In this document: positions 52,025 through 60,491 of the stretch, piece after piece
Position numbering within the stretch: the first letter of the stretch is position 1
Layout of the letters: every line of letters starts with the position of its first letter
Assembly: GCA_026126105.1 (NCBI GenBank)
Contig: JAHCJV010000019.1
Location: 16,254 to 80,253, forward strand
Reading direction: 5' to 3'
Source of the DNA: Enhydrobacter sp.
GTDB lineage: Bacteria; Pseudomonadota; Alphaproteobacteria; Reyranellales; Reyranellaceae
Length of the DNA stretch: 64,000 nt
Made by a program: the position numbers and the translations under genes
Notes under the pieces: model-generated
Seen by the model: the letters and a program-made list of their open reading frames with translations, nothing else
What the model was told of the DNA's origin: nothing
The model's database searches: none

Positions 52025-52476
52025 AATGGGTCACCCGCGAACGTCCCAAGATCGACCGTATCGCCTGCCCGTGGCTGATCATGCACTTCATCGACAAGGC
52101 GCCGGAGTTCCTCTACGTCCCGCCCGCCGAGGTGCTGAAAACCGCCGAGAAGACCGGCGCGATTCCCTACGACATTCCCGGCGTAAAGTTCAGTCATGTC
52201 GGCGAGAAGTGCAGCTTCGACACCTTCATCGCCGAATATGAGCTGGATGCGCCGGGCCTCGACAAGCTGGCCGACATCGTCCGCGGCGCCGATACCTCGC
52301 AGCTCGATCTGACGCCGCAGTCGCATGGCCTGTTCGCGATCTCGCTGGGTTTGAGCCACGTCTATGCCGACGACCACGAGATGTTGAGACACGGCATGGT
52401 GTTGTACGACGCGCTCTACGCCTGGTGCCGGCATCTCGTGGGCGAGACCCACGCCTGGCCGCCGAAGATGGGCTGA
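52021..52476 (+). CDS. Stand-alone ChrB C-terminal domain protein
   Basis: 151 residues from ATG 52021, overlapping the SOD stop by 4 bp with AGGAG upstream. It begins 'KWVTRERPKIDRIACPWLIMHFIDKAPEFLYVP' and continues 'HVGEKCSFDTFIAEYEL', which matches the ChrB_C region of the protein at 49980 (VQVDRIASAWLIRRFID, HLGDRCTFEVM). It has no N-terminal regulatory part. The paralogue may be an enzyme or binding protein of the chromate response; function not established. Confidence 0.87.
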   Translation: MKWVTRERPKIDRIACPWLIMHFIDKAPEFLYVPPAEVLKTAEKTGAIPYDIPGVKFSHVGEKCSFDTFIAEYELDAPGLDKLADIVRGADTSQLDLTPQSHGLFAISLGLSHVYADDHEMLRHGMVLYDALYAWCRHLVGETHAWPPKMG

Positions 52477-52530
52477 CGTCATCGTCGTCGGCACCAGACC
52501 ATCAGCTGCTCGCAACAAGACTGCCCTAGC

Positions 52531-52544
52531 TTGATCCGCATCAA
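52531..52544 (+). promoter_or_regulatory. FNR/FixK-type box upstream of phaC
   Basis: TTGATCCGCATCAA, a perfect TTGAT-N4-ATCAA palindrome (extended by one C/G pair on each side), 34 bp before the phaC ATG. It matches the known FNR/FnrL/FixK consensus. A second, near-perfect copy lies upstream of the hydrolase gene at 55468. It implies oxygen-responsive control (inference). Confidence 0.8.
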
Positions 52545-52577
52545 GGTCAGGCCGGTCTTTCACAGGCACAGAAAGGT

Positions 52578-54365
52578 ATGGATATGCACGTCCGGCCTGT
52601 CGTCCCACCGCCCGCCGCAGCCTTGCCGCCTGCCCTCGCCGAGCGCGATTCCTACTCCGTCACGGCGTTGGCCGATATCACCGATCGCTCGCTGCACGCC
52701 GCGCTGGCCCGCTTCACGCTTGGCCTGTCGCCCGCTGCGCTCGCTGCCGCCTATCTCGATTGGGCGGTGCATCTCGCCGCCGCGCCGGGTAAGCGCATGC
52801 AGCTGCTCGACAAGGCGGCGCGCAAGTCGCTCCGCTTCGCCAGCTACGCCTGGCACTACGCTACGGAACGTGGCGAATGCCCCGCCTGCATCGAGCCCCT
52901 GCCGCAGGACAAGCGCTTTGCGGGCGCGGCGTGGCAGCAATGGCCGTTCAATTTCTTCTACCAGAGCTTCCTGTTGCAGCAGCAATGGTGGCACAACGCG
53001 ACGACAGGTGTACGCGGGGTGACCGGCCATCACGAAACGATGGTTCAGTTCAGCGCGCGCCAGCTGCTCGACACGGTTTCGCCCTCGAACTTCGTGGCCA
53101 CGAATCCCGAGCTTCTGCGCCATACGCTTGAGAAGGGCGGCACGAACTTCATCACGGGTTTCCAGCATCTGATCGAAGATTGGGAACGCGCGATCAGCGG
53201 CGGAAGGCCGATTGGCGCCGAGGCATTCCGTGTCGGCCACGAAGTCGCCGCGAGCGCGGGTAAGGTGATTCTGCGCAACCGCCTGATCGAGTTGATCCAG
53301 TACGCCCCGACCACGGAGCAGGTGCGTCCCGAACCGGTGCTGATCGTGCCGGCGTGGATCATGAAGTACTACATCCTCGACCTGTCGCAACGGAACTCTC
53401 TGGTAAAGTACCTGACCGACCAGGGCTTCACCGTCTTCATGATCTCGTGGAAGAATCCGGGCACGGAGGACCGCGATCTCGGCATGGAGGATTACCGCCG
53501 GCTTGGCGTCATGGCCGCGCTCGAACAGATCGGCACGATCCTCCCCGAGAGTCGGGTCCATGCGATGGGCTACTGCCTGGGCGGAACCCTCCTCTCGATC
53601 GCCGCCGCCGCCATGGCGCGTGACGGTGATCTTCGGCTCGCCACGCTCACGCTGCTTGCCGCGCAGACCGACTTCACCGAAGCCGGCGAGCTCATGCTGT
53701 TCATCGACGACAGCCAGCTCGCCTTCCTCGAGGACATGATGTGGGAGCAGGGCTTCCTCGACGCGCGGCAGATGGCCGGGGCGTTTCAGCTTCTGCGTTC
53801 CAACGATCTCATCTGGTCGGAGGGCCTGCGCCGCTACCTGCTGGGCGAACGGCCGCCGATGACGGACCTGATGGCGTGGAACGCCGACGCGACCCGCATG
53901 CCGTACCGCATGCATGCGGAATATCTGCGCCGGCTGTTCCTCAACAACGACCTTGCCGAGGGCCGCTACCGGGTCGACGACAGGCCGGTGGCGCTGAGCG
54001 ACGTCCGTACGCCAATCTTCGCGGTCGGCACCGAATGGGATCACGTCGCCCCTTGGCGTTCGACCTTCAAGATCAACCTCCTGTCCGACACCGACGTGCG
54101 CTACGTGCTCACCAGCGGCGGCCACAATGCCGGCATCGTCTCTGAAGTCGGCAACGCCGGCCGGCACTACCGTGCCACGATCAAGAAGGCCGATGACCGC
54201 TATGTTGATCCCGAGGCCTGGTTCGCCACCACAGAACCGCAACAAGGCTCTTGGTGGCCCGAGCTCTCGGCCTGGCTCGCCGCGCATTCGGGCGAGCCTT
54301 CGAAGCCGCCGGCAATGGGCGCGACCCTAGGCGACGCGCCGGGAACCTACGTGCTCGAATCCTGA
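52578..54365 (+). CDS. phaC: Poly-hydroxyalkanoate synthase, PhaC type
   Basis: 595 residues. It has an N-terminal PhaC_N domain (about 80-250, 'QQWPFNFFYQSFLLQQQWW', 'FVATNPELLRHTLEKGGTNF') and an alpha/beta-hydrolase core. The catalytic Cys333 is in MGYCLGGT (lipase-like G-x-C-x-G-G box), the Asp488 in GTEWDHVAP, and the His516 in SGGHNAGI, all with the expected spacing. It polymerises (R)-3-hydroxyacyl-CoA into PHA granules. There is no phaA, phaB or phasin in the window. An FNR-type box is just upstream. The last 19 bp overlap the next gene tail to tail. Confidence 0.94.
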   Translation: MDMHVRPVVPPPAAALPPALAERDSYSVTALADITDRSLHAALARFTLGLSPAALAAAYLDWAVHLAAAPGKRMQLLDKAARKSLRFASYAWHYATERGECPACIEPLPQDKRFAGAAWQQWPFNFFYQSFLLQQQWWHNATTGVRGVTGHHETMVQFSARQLLDTVSPSNFVATNPELLRHTLEKGGTNFITGFQHLIEDWERAISGGRPIGAEAFRVGHEVAASAGKVILRNRLIELIQYAPTTEQVRPEPVLIVPAWIMKYYILDLSQRNSLVKYLTDQGFTVFMISWKNPGTEDRDLGMEDYRRLGVMAALEQIGTILPESRVHAMGYCLGGTLLSIAAAAMARDGDLRLATLTLLAAQTDFTEAGELMLFIDDSQLAFLEDMMWEQGFLDARQMAGAFQLLRSNDLIWSEGLRRYLLGERPPMTDLMAWNADATRMPYRMHAEYLRRLFLNNDLAEGRYRVDDRPVALSDVRTPIFAVGTEWDHVAPWRSTFKINLLSDTDVRYVLTSGGHNAGIVSEVGNAGRHYRATIKKADDRYVDPEAWFATTEPQQGSWWPELSAWLAAHSGEPSKPPAMGATLGDAPGTYVLES

Positions 54366-55468
54366 GCCAGCCAGCGGGCGATCCTCGCCCAGGCTCCCTG
54401 CAGGGTCCGCGCGCCGAGATAGAGGCTGAGGTGGCCACCGGGCTCGGTCATCGTCTGGATATCCGACGTTCGGACCAGGCCTTGGAGAGCGAGCAATTGA
54501 GCAGGCGGCACGATCTCATCATCTCGTGCGGCCAGCAGAAACATTGGTTGCCGCATCTCGGCGAGGTCGATCCGCCGGCCAAGCGCGGGAAAGCGGCCCT
54601 GCGCCAGGCGATTCTCCTTGAACAACCATTGAACCGTCTGATGGTAGAAGGCGCCCGGCAGATCGACGGTCGCCGCCGACCAGCGGCGGAATCGTTCTTG
54701 GACACACTCCTGCTGTGCGTACTCCTCAGGCTGGAGCTGCAGTGTAGCCGCAGCATCCCCGGTCAGCAGCGTCGCAGCCCCAAGATCCACCGAGCGCTGG
54801 CCGAGTACCCGGCCGTCGCCGAGGCGAGCGACCTCGTCGAGGAGGGCGAGCGGAACGGCGTGCGCCGCGACCGAGAGCGGCGACTCCGCGGCCTCGGTGT
54901 CGACCGGTGCGCCGGCGAGCACGAGCTTGCGCACCTTGTCTGGAAAGCGCGCCGCATAGACCAGCGCGAGCCAGCCACCCTGGCATAGGCCCACGAGATC
55001 GACCGGCGCGCCGATCTCGTCGACCGCGACGTTGAGGTCGGCAAGGTAGGTATCGATGGTGAACTGGCGCATGTCGGGCGTCGCCGACCGCCAATCCGTG
55101 ACGTAGACCCGGGGGCAACCGTGGCGGGCCAGCGCCTCCACGAGGCTGTGGCCCGGCGCCAGGTCGGCAATCGACGCACCATGCAGGCTGAACGGTGCGC
55201 AAACGAGCGTCGGCACACCGTCACGGGCGCTGGAAAAGTCGCGCAGGTCCATCGTCGATAGCGCGAGCACCACATGGTTTGGCGCCGACCAATCGAGCTT
55301 CGGCGGCCGCTCCTCATCCGGGTGGAGCGGGCTGAAGAGTCGCGCCATCTGGCCGGCCTGCGCCGCCAGCATGTCACCGGCTGCCGCCGCAGCGAGGAAA
55401 GGCCAGACGAAAAAGCTGGCGGCAGCGCCAAGCCCGAAATCGTTTCTCCCGTTCGCGTGCTCGTTCAT
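54347..55468 (-). CDS. PhaC-like alpha/beta hydrolase with Cys nucleophile
   Basis: 373 residues from the ATG at 55468 (GAGGA upstream); ATG 55483 is also possible. It has an N-terminal hydrophobic patch (about 15-35), then the hydrolase fold with 'VTDWRSATPDMRQFTIDTYLADLNVAVDEIG', the nucleophile Cys162 in VGLCQGGW, the Asp in AARDDEIVP and the His in PGGHLSLYLG. The Cys and 'GLCQGG' box and length fit the PhaC-like/intracellular PHA depolymerase group, not a Ser lipase. It is convergent with phaC with a 19-bp overlap and has an FNR-type box 50 bp upstream. Confidence 0.82.
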   Translation of the reverse strand: MNEHANGRNDFGLGAAASFFVWPFLAAAAAGDMLAAQAGQMARLFSPLHPDEERPPKLDWSAPNHVVLALSTMDLRDFSSARDGVPTLVCAPFSLHGASIADLAPGHSLVEALARHGCPRVYVTDWRSATPDMRQFTIDTYLADLNVAVDEIGAPVDLVGLCQGGWLALVYAARFPDKVRKLVLAGAPVDTEAAESPLSVAAHAVPLALLDEVARLGDGRVLGQRSVDLGAATLLTGDAAATLQLQPEEYAQQECVQERFRRWSAATVDLPGAFYHQTVQWLFKENRLAQGRFPALGRRIDLAEMRQPMFLLAARDDEIVPPAQLLALQGLVRTSDIQTMTEPGGHLSLYLGARTLQGAWARIARWLAQDSST

Positions 55469-55517
55469 ATTGTCCTCGCTCATCTTGGAATGATGCGAGC
55501 CGATGGCCGGGCACGAC

Positions 55518-55531
55518 ATGATCCTGATCAA
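55518..55531 (-). promoter_or_regulatory. FNR/FixK-type box upstream of the PhaC-like hydrolase
   Basis: On the minus strand TTGATCAGGATCAT: the TTGAT-N4-ATCAA consensus with one mismatch at the last base. It is centred about 56 bp before the hydrolase ATG, in the 134-bp gap after the SDR gene. Together with the perfect site before phaC it suggests a shared regulator. Confidence 0.65.
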
Positions 55532-55602
55532 CGCTGGGCGAGATTAGCCGGAGATCTCCGGCTGCGCCCTGATTCACCGCCTCCCGGATTTCCGCCTCAT
55601 CG

Positions 55603-56364
55603 TTACCGCGGCGCCATGCGGATGGCGCCGTCGAGGCGGATGGTCTCGCCGTTCAGCATGTGGTTCTCGACGATGCTCATGGCAAGCTGGGCGTATTCCT
55701 TTGGATCGCCCAGCCGCGGCGGGAACGGCACCTGCGCGCCGAGGCTCTTCTGCGCCTCTTCCGACAGGCCCATCATCATCGGCGTCAGGAACAGGCCGGG
55801 CGCGATGGTGCAGACGCGGATGCCGAGGCTGGAGAGGTCGCGCGCGATCGGCAGGGTCATGCCGACCACGCCGCCCTTCGATGCCGAGTAGGCTGCCTGC
55901 CCGATCTGCCCATCGAATGCAGCCACCGATGCGGTGTTGATGATCACGCCACGCTCGCCATCTTCCATCGGCTCGGCCTTGCTCATGGCAAAGCTCGCGA
56001 GGCGGATCACGTTGAAGGTGCCGATCAGGTTGACCTGGATCACTTGAGCAAACATGCCGAGATCGTGCGGACCGTTCTTGGAAATGGTGCGGGCGGCGCG
56101 GCCGATGCCGGCGCAGTTTACCGCGACGCGAGGCGCGCCGAGCTTCTCGACCACGGTTTTGACCGCGGCCTCGGTGCTGGCGGCGTCCGCCACATTCGTC
56201 TTGACGAAGATGCCGCCGATTTCCTTAGCCTTCTTCTCGCCCAGCTCTTCCTGCAGATCAAAAATCGCGACTTTTGCGCCGGCCGCCGCGAGTGCCGACG
56301 CCGTCGCGCCGCCCAATCCCGATGCGCCGCCGGTGACGATCGCAGCCTGCCCCTTGACGTTCAT
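55603..56364 (-). CDS. SDR family oxidoreductase, 3-hydroxyacyl-CoA dehydrogenase type
   Basis: 253 residues. Rossmann motif [19 protein letters not shown] (9-27), NCAG near 85, catalytic Ser in '[14 protein letters not shown]' and Tyr-x3-Lys in AAYSASKGG, and '[12 protein letters not shown]'. The long sequence and C-terminus resemble human HSD17B10 and bacterial 3-hydroxyacyl-CoA dehydrogenases. AAGGAG precedes the ATG. It is the gene upstream of the PhaC-like hydrolase on the minus strand, so it may supply or remove PHA monomers (inference). Confidence 0.92.
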   Translation of the reverse strand: MNVKGQAAIVTGGASGLGGATASALAAAGAKVAIFDLQEELGEKKAKEIGGIFVKTNVADAASTEAAVKTVVEKLGAPRVAVNCAGIGRAARTISKNGPHDLGMFAQVIQVNLIGTFNVIRLASFAMSKAEPMEDGERGVIINTASVAAFDGQIGQAAYSASKGGVVGMTLPIARDLSSLGIRVCTIAPGLFLTPMMMGLSEEAQKSLGAQVPFPPRLGDPKEYAQLAMSIVENHMLNGETIRLDGAIRMAPR

Positions 56365-56442
56365 TCAGTGCTCCTTGGTTGCGCCGTTTTTAGCATGCTG
56401 CCCCCTCTTGCCAAGCAGGCCGGGGGCCCTCACTTCTTGCAA

Positions 56443-56775
56443 ATGACCGACCAGCAGATCGTCCGGGACGGCTTCTGGACCAAGGCCCGCAGGACCTTGG
56501 GACGAATCCCTTTCACCGAGGATGCCGTGGCGGCGTTCCATTGTGCCACTGATTCCGCGACGCCGATGCCGGTGCGAGCCACGCTGTTCGGCGCGCTAGC
56601 TTACTTCATCCTGCCGATCGACGTGATTCCCGACATCCTGCTCGGGCTTGGCTACACCGACGATGCCGCGGTATTGCTGACAGCCTTCACGACCTGCAAG
56701 ACCTACATCAACGAGGATCATCGGGCGAAGGCGCGTGCCTGGCTGCTCAAGGAACAGGCTTCGCGGGGGGCGTAG
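56443..56775 (+). CDS. DUF1232 / YkvA family membrane protein
   Basis: 110 residues from ATG 56443; ATG 56395 would add 16 residues. The family's core 'LFGALAYFILPIDVIPDILLGLGYTDDAAVL' is at about 48-78 (split here: AYFILPIDVIPD and LGYTDDAAVLL). It is a small protein with one membrane-associated segment of unknown role. It is divergent from the SDR gene across 78 bp, and its last 29 bp overlap the end of the convergent EamA gene. Confidence 0.9.
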   Translation: MTDQQIVRDGFWTKARRTLGRIPFTEDAVAAFHCATDSATPMPVRATLFGALAYFILPIDVIPDILLGLGYTDDAAVLLTAFTTCKTYINEDHRAKARAWLLKEQASRGA

Positions 56776-57682
56776 GCCTCATCGCCGCCAGGCGGCGCTC
56801 CTTCGCCAGGGCTGCCTCGCGCTGCGCAATGTAGAGCGCCGAAGCAATCACGATTGCTGCGCCGATATATGTCCAGACCAACGGCATCTCGCCCCATATC
56901 AGCCAGCCGACGAACACCGCGAAGGGCAGGCGGAGATACTCGAACGGCGCAACCGCCGACATCTCACCGGCCTTGAATGCCTGCACCCAGAAGTACTGAC
57001 CGACCGTGGCGGACACGGCCACGCCTACCGCGAGGGTCCAACCCCAAAGATCGGGCCAGCGCCACACCCAGATGGCCGGCACAGCCAGCAACAGAGTCGA
57101 GAAGATCGCAAACTGGGTCAGGATCATCAGCGGCGACTCCGAATCGGAAAGCCGTTTCACCAGCAGGATCGAGAAGGCGACCATTGCGGCATTCGCCAAG
57201 GCGACCAGTGCGCCGGCCTGCAGCGAACCCGCACCCGGCTGCACCATTACCAGCACTCCCAGGAAACCGACGATCGTCGCCGTCCAGCGTCGCCAGCGTA
57301 CCTTTTCACCCGCCATTACTGCTCCGACCAGAACGGAGAACAGCGGCTGGGAGAAGGCGATCGCGGTTGCGTCGGCGAGCGGCAGCATCGAAACCGCGTA
57401 GAAGCCCAGCACCATGGACACCGTGCCGGCAACGGTGCGCCAGAAATGACCCGCGAGCCTGCTACTTGTCCAAGGCCTTACCTTGCCCGAAGCCATCAGC
57501 GGCATCAGCATCACCACCGATAGCACCGCCCGGAAGAACGCGGTCTGCACGCTCTCGATCTGCTCCGACAGCAGCCGGATCATCACGCCGCTCGAGGTGA
57601 AGATGAAGCCGCCGCTGACCAGCCAGGCAGCGCCCTGGATGTTCGGCGGCAGGCTGCGAAACCAGGCGACGATCGGCGTCAC
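56747..57682 (-). CDS. EamA/DMT family transporter
   Basis: 311 residues from a GTG at 57682 that shares its G with the stop of the upstream CoA ligase (TAGTG). Two EamA repeats of five membrane segments each (about 15-145 and 155-295; second starting 'GALVALANAAMVAFSILLVKRL'), ending in a Lys/Arg/Ala-rich tail. Drug/metabolite exporters of this type move amino acids, nucleosides or other metabolites. It is last in a four-gene unit with the ligase, an acetyltransferase and LolA. Confidence 0.9.
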   Translation of the reverse strand: MTPIVAWFRSLPPNIQGAAWLVSGGFIFTSSGVMIRLLSEQIESVQTAFFRAVLSVVMLMPLMASGKVRPWTSSRLAGHFWRTVAGTVSMVLGFYAVSMLPLADATAIAFSQPLFSVLVGAVMAGEKVRWRRWTATIVGFLGVLVMVQPGAGSLQAGALVALANAAMVAFSILLVKRLSDSESPLMILTQFAIFSTLLLAVPAIWVWRWPDLWGWTLAVGVAVSATVGQYFWVQAFKAGEMSAVAPFEYLRLPFAVFVGWLIWGEMPLVWTYIGAAIVIASALYIAQREAALAKERRLAAMRPTPPAKPVP

Positions 57683-59217
57683 TAGATCTTTCGCTCGCGG
57701 CCGGCCCAGTAGGTTGCGCGCAGGTCTTTTTTCAGCACCTTGCCAACGGGGCTCCGCGGCAGGGTCGCCACGAAGTCGACCGACTTGGGTGCCTTCACGC
57801 CGCCGAGCTTTTCCTTTACGAGCTCGATCAACTCGTCGGCGCTTGCCTTGGCTCCAGGCTTGAGTTCCACCACGGCCTTGACCGCTTCGCCCCATTTCTC
57901 GTCAGGAACGCCGATCACCGCGCAATCCTGCACCGCAGGATGGCTCCACAGCACCTGCTCGACCTCGCTCGGAAAGACGTTGAAGCCGCCGGAGATGATC
58001 ATGTCCTTCTTCCGATCGACGATATAGACGAATCCATCCTCGTCGATCACGCCGATATCGCCGGTATGATGCCATCCGAAAGCCGAGGCCTCGGCCGTCG
58101 CCTGCGCGTTCTTGTAGTAGCCCGCCATGACGAGCCCGCCGCGGAGCACGATCTCGCCACGCTCGCCGCGCGGCAGGATCTTGCCGTCATCGCTCATCAC
58201 CTCCAGCCGCATCAATGGCGAGATCTTCCCGCAACTGGCGAGCCGATGGCGCTTGTTGGTCTCCAGCGCTGCAACATGGTCCTCGCGCGAGAAGACCGTG
58301 GCGATCATGCACGCTTCGGCCTGTCCGTAGGTCTGGGTGAGAACGGGGCCGAACACCTTTATCGCCTCCACCAGCTTGTCGACCGACATGGGCGCCGATG
58401 CATATACGAGCCGCCTCAGCGAGCTGTAGTCGTACCGGCCGATGTCGGGGTGGGCGAGAAGGATGTAGATCAGCGTCGGCGGCATGTAGATGTGCGTCAC
58501 GCGATGCTTTTCGATCGCCGCCAGGATTGCGCCAGGATCGGCCGTGCCCATGAAGATGTTGGTGCCGCCATAGGGAAGAAGCGGAAACGAGCAGACGCCG
58601 GCTGCGTGGGTCATCGGCGCCACCATCAGATGCACCGGCGGCGCGTCGATCGGCATCGTCGCCCAGAAGATCGCGTTCATGGTTTCGACCACGCGGTTGG
58701 TGATCTGCACGCCCTTCGGTCGCCCCGTCGTTCCGCCCGAGCTGATCAGGATCGCGACTTCATCGGGCGCGTCGGCCAGATCGGGAGCGGCACCGTCGAA
58801 GGCGGCAAGCCAATCCGCGAACTCGGGCGTATCGAGGCAGAGGAACGTCCTGATCTTCGGGCAAGCTTCGCGGAGGCGCGGCAGGTAGTGCTCGAAGCTG
58901 GAATGGTAGAAGAGGAAAGCCACGTCGGTGTTGTCGAGGATGTAGAGATTTTCCTCGATCGCATTGCGCGCATTTACCGGCGCCCAGATCAATCCGGCGC
59001 GCTGAATACCGAGCAGCGCAGAATAGGCCATCGCGTGGTTCGGACTGTAGACCGCGACCTTGTCGCCGTGCTTCAGCCCGGCAGCGAGCAGTCCATTGGC
59101 TATTCGATGTGTGGTGGCGCGAACGTCACAATAGGTCCAGCCGCGCGTGCCGTCGTGGAGGCAGTCCCGCTGCGGAAAAAGATCGGCCCCGCGGTCGAAA
59201 TAGTCGATCAGGCGCAT
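57682..59217 (-). CDS. Acyl-CoA synthetase (AMP-dependent ligase)
   Basis: 511 residues from the ATG at 59217, one base after the preceding acetyltransferase's stop. P-loop 'VAILISSGGTTGRPKGV' (about 172-188), 'QTYGQAEAC' and 'GWHHTGDIGVIDEDGFVYIVDRKKDMIISGGFNVFPSEVE' (about 400-440), and the C-terminal catalytic Lys in 'SPVGKVLKKDLR'. It activates a carboxylic acid to its acyl-CoA through an acyl-adenylate. The chain length and acid are not evident. Confidence 0.94.
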   Translation of the reverse strand: MRLIDYFDRGADLFPQRDCLHDGTRGWTYCDVRATTHRIANGLLAAGLKHGDKVAVYSPNHAMAYSALLGIQRAGLIWAPVNARNAIEENLYILDNTDVAFLFYHSSFEHYLPRLREACPKIRTFLCLDTPEFADWLAAFDGAAPDLADAPDEVAILISSGGTTGRPKGVQITNRVVETMNAIFWATMPIDAPPVHLMVAPMTHAAGVCSFPLLPYGGTNIFMGTADPGAILAAIEKHRVTHIYMPPTLIYILLAHPDIGRYDYSSLRRLVYASAPMSVDKLVEAIKVFGPVLTQTYGQAEACMIATVFSREDHVAALETNKRHRLASCGKISPLMRLEVMSDDGKILPRGERGEIVLRGGLVMAGYYKNAQATAEASAFGWHHTGDIGVIDEDGFVYIVDRKKDMIISGGFNVFPSEVEQVLWSHPAVQDCAVIGVPDEKWGEAVKAVVELKPGAKASADELIELVKEKLGGVKAPKSVDFVATLPRSPVGKVLKKDLRATYWAGRERKI

Positions 59218-59218
59218 G

Positions 59219-59752
59219 TCAGCTCTTCTCCGGTGGTAGCGTGTCACCTGGGCCCAGCGGGCGCTGCATAAGCACACTGTCCAGCCAGCGCCCGAACTTG
59301 AAACCGATGCTCTTGAGCGTGCCGACCATTTCGAAGCCGCAGGAAGCGTGGAGGCGGATGGACGGCGTCTGGGCCGAATCGCCGATCACGGCGACCATTT
59401 GGCGTTTGCCAAGTATAGCGCACTGCTCGATCAGGACAGGAAGCAGCGCCTTGCCGACACCCTGCCCGACGGCCTCGCTGTCGATGTAGATCGAATCCTC
59501 GACCGAGAACGCATAGGCCGGGCGGGGCCGCCACTTGCCGGCATAGGCATAGCCCAGCACGCGCCCGTCGCGTTCGGCGACAAGATGCGGCAGGCCGAGG
59601 TCGAGCACGGCAGCACGGCGGCGTTTCATCTCCGCCAGATCCGGCGGATCGACCTCGAAGGAGGCAGTGCCGTAGAGCACATGGTGGCAATAAATCTCGG
59701 CGCAACGCGCCACATCGGCCTCGGTCGAGGCCCTCACGAGGAGTCCGCTCAT
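59219..59752 (-). CDS. GNAT acetyltransferase, phosphinothricin acetyltransferase-like
   Basis: 177 residues. 'LVRASTEADVARCAEIYCHHVLYGTASFEVDPPDLAEM' is the start typical of the Pat/MddA group; the acetyl-CoA loop is in 'DSEAVGQGVGKALLPVLIEQC' (Q/R-x2-G-x-G). Relatives acetylate L-methionine sulfoximine, phosphinothricin or amino acids. It sits 15 bp after lolA and one base before the CoA ligase, a compact unit without obvious functional link. Confidence 0.9.
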   Translation of the reverse strand: MSGLLVRASTEADVARCAEIYCHHVLYGTASFEVDPPDLAEMKRRRAAVLDLGLPHLVAERDGRVLGYAYAGKWRPRPAYAFSVEDSIYIDSEAVGQGVGKALLPVLIEQCAILGKRQMVAVIGDSAQTPSIRLHASCGFEMVGTLKSIGFKFGRWLDSVLMQRPLGPGDTLPPEKS

Positions 59753-59767
59753 GTGCGGACTATAGGA

Positions 59768-60397
59768 TCAGTTGCGGTTGCCGCCGCGCAAAATCTGACC
59801 TGCGTCAGGGCCATCATACTTGAAGAGAGAATCGGCAAGCTGCGTGCCGACCTTGACGTCAGTCAGCGTGACATTGACCCTGTTGCCGCGGTTATCCAGG
59901 ATCGACCAGCCTCGCAATTGCATTGGGTTTTCCGAGAGGCGGACGATTACCTTGCCCTCCTGCGGCTTGCGCGTTTGCACGAGCGTGAGAACGAGCAGGC
60001 CATCCTGACGCTGCACCGACTCGACAGTGAGGTCTCCCGAAAGCTGCAATGGTTCCTTGACGAGGAACGATGCCGCCGTCCAGCCGATCGGCCACTGCCC
60101 GAAATCGCGGTTGGCCGGATCCCACATCGTTACCTGTGAGCCGTCGGCGACGATCTTGAGTTGGGAGGGAGCGTCATATTCGAAGCGCATGCGCCCCGGC
60201 CGCCGCAAATAGAGCGTCCCCTGGACCACGGCCCCGGTCGGCGTGCTCTGCACGAAGCGCGCCTGAAGGGTCCGGATCGAATTGAAGTAGGTCTCGACCT
60301 CCGCCACGCCCGCTTGGGCATGGGCGCCGCCGACGGCAGCAAAGGCAAAGGCCAGAACGGTAGCCGCAGCCGCTAGGAAATTACGCATCGGCAGCAT
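59768..60397 (-). CDS. LolA-like outer-membrane lipoprotein carrier
   Basis: 209 residues from 60397; a second ATG at 60388 is equally plausible. Signal peptide to about residue 28 (AVGGAHA-QAG). The core 'VETYFNSIRTLQARFVQ', 'GTLYLRRPGRMRFEYDAPSQLKIVADGSQVTMWDP' and 'VQTRKPQEGKVIVRLSENPMQLRGWSI' follow the LolA fold. LolA shuttles lipoproteins across the periplasm. It is the first gene of the lolA-GNAT-ligase-EamA string. Confidence 0.92.
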   Translation of the reverse strand: MLPMRNFLAAAATVLAFAFAAVGGAHAQAGVAEVETYFNSIRTLQARFVQSTPTGAVVQGTLYLRRPGRMRFEYDAPSQLKIVADGSQVTMWDPANRDFGQWPIGWTAASFLVKEPLQLSGDLTVESVQRQDGLLVLTLVQTRKPQEGKVIVRLSENPMQLRGWSILDNRGNRVNVTLTDVKVGTQLADSLFKYDGPDAGQILRGGNRN

Positions 60398-60491
60398 ATG
60401 ACTGCCGATTCTGGCGGAATCAAGTAACGGCCACCCCTTCCCAACCGTGTGAACGGGCGTTTAGCATAGATCATACTACGGAGAGAAATCC

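Noticed and set aside
60462..60478. TAGCATAGATCATACTA as an operator before the LLM monooxygenase
   Set aside because: Only a partial palindrome with no second copy; could be chance.
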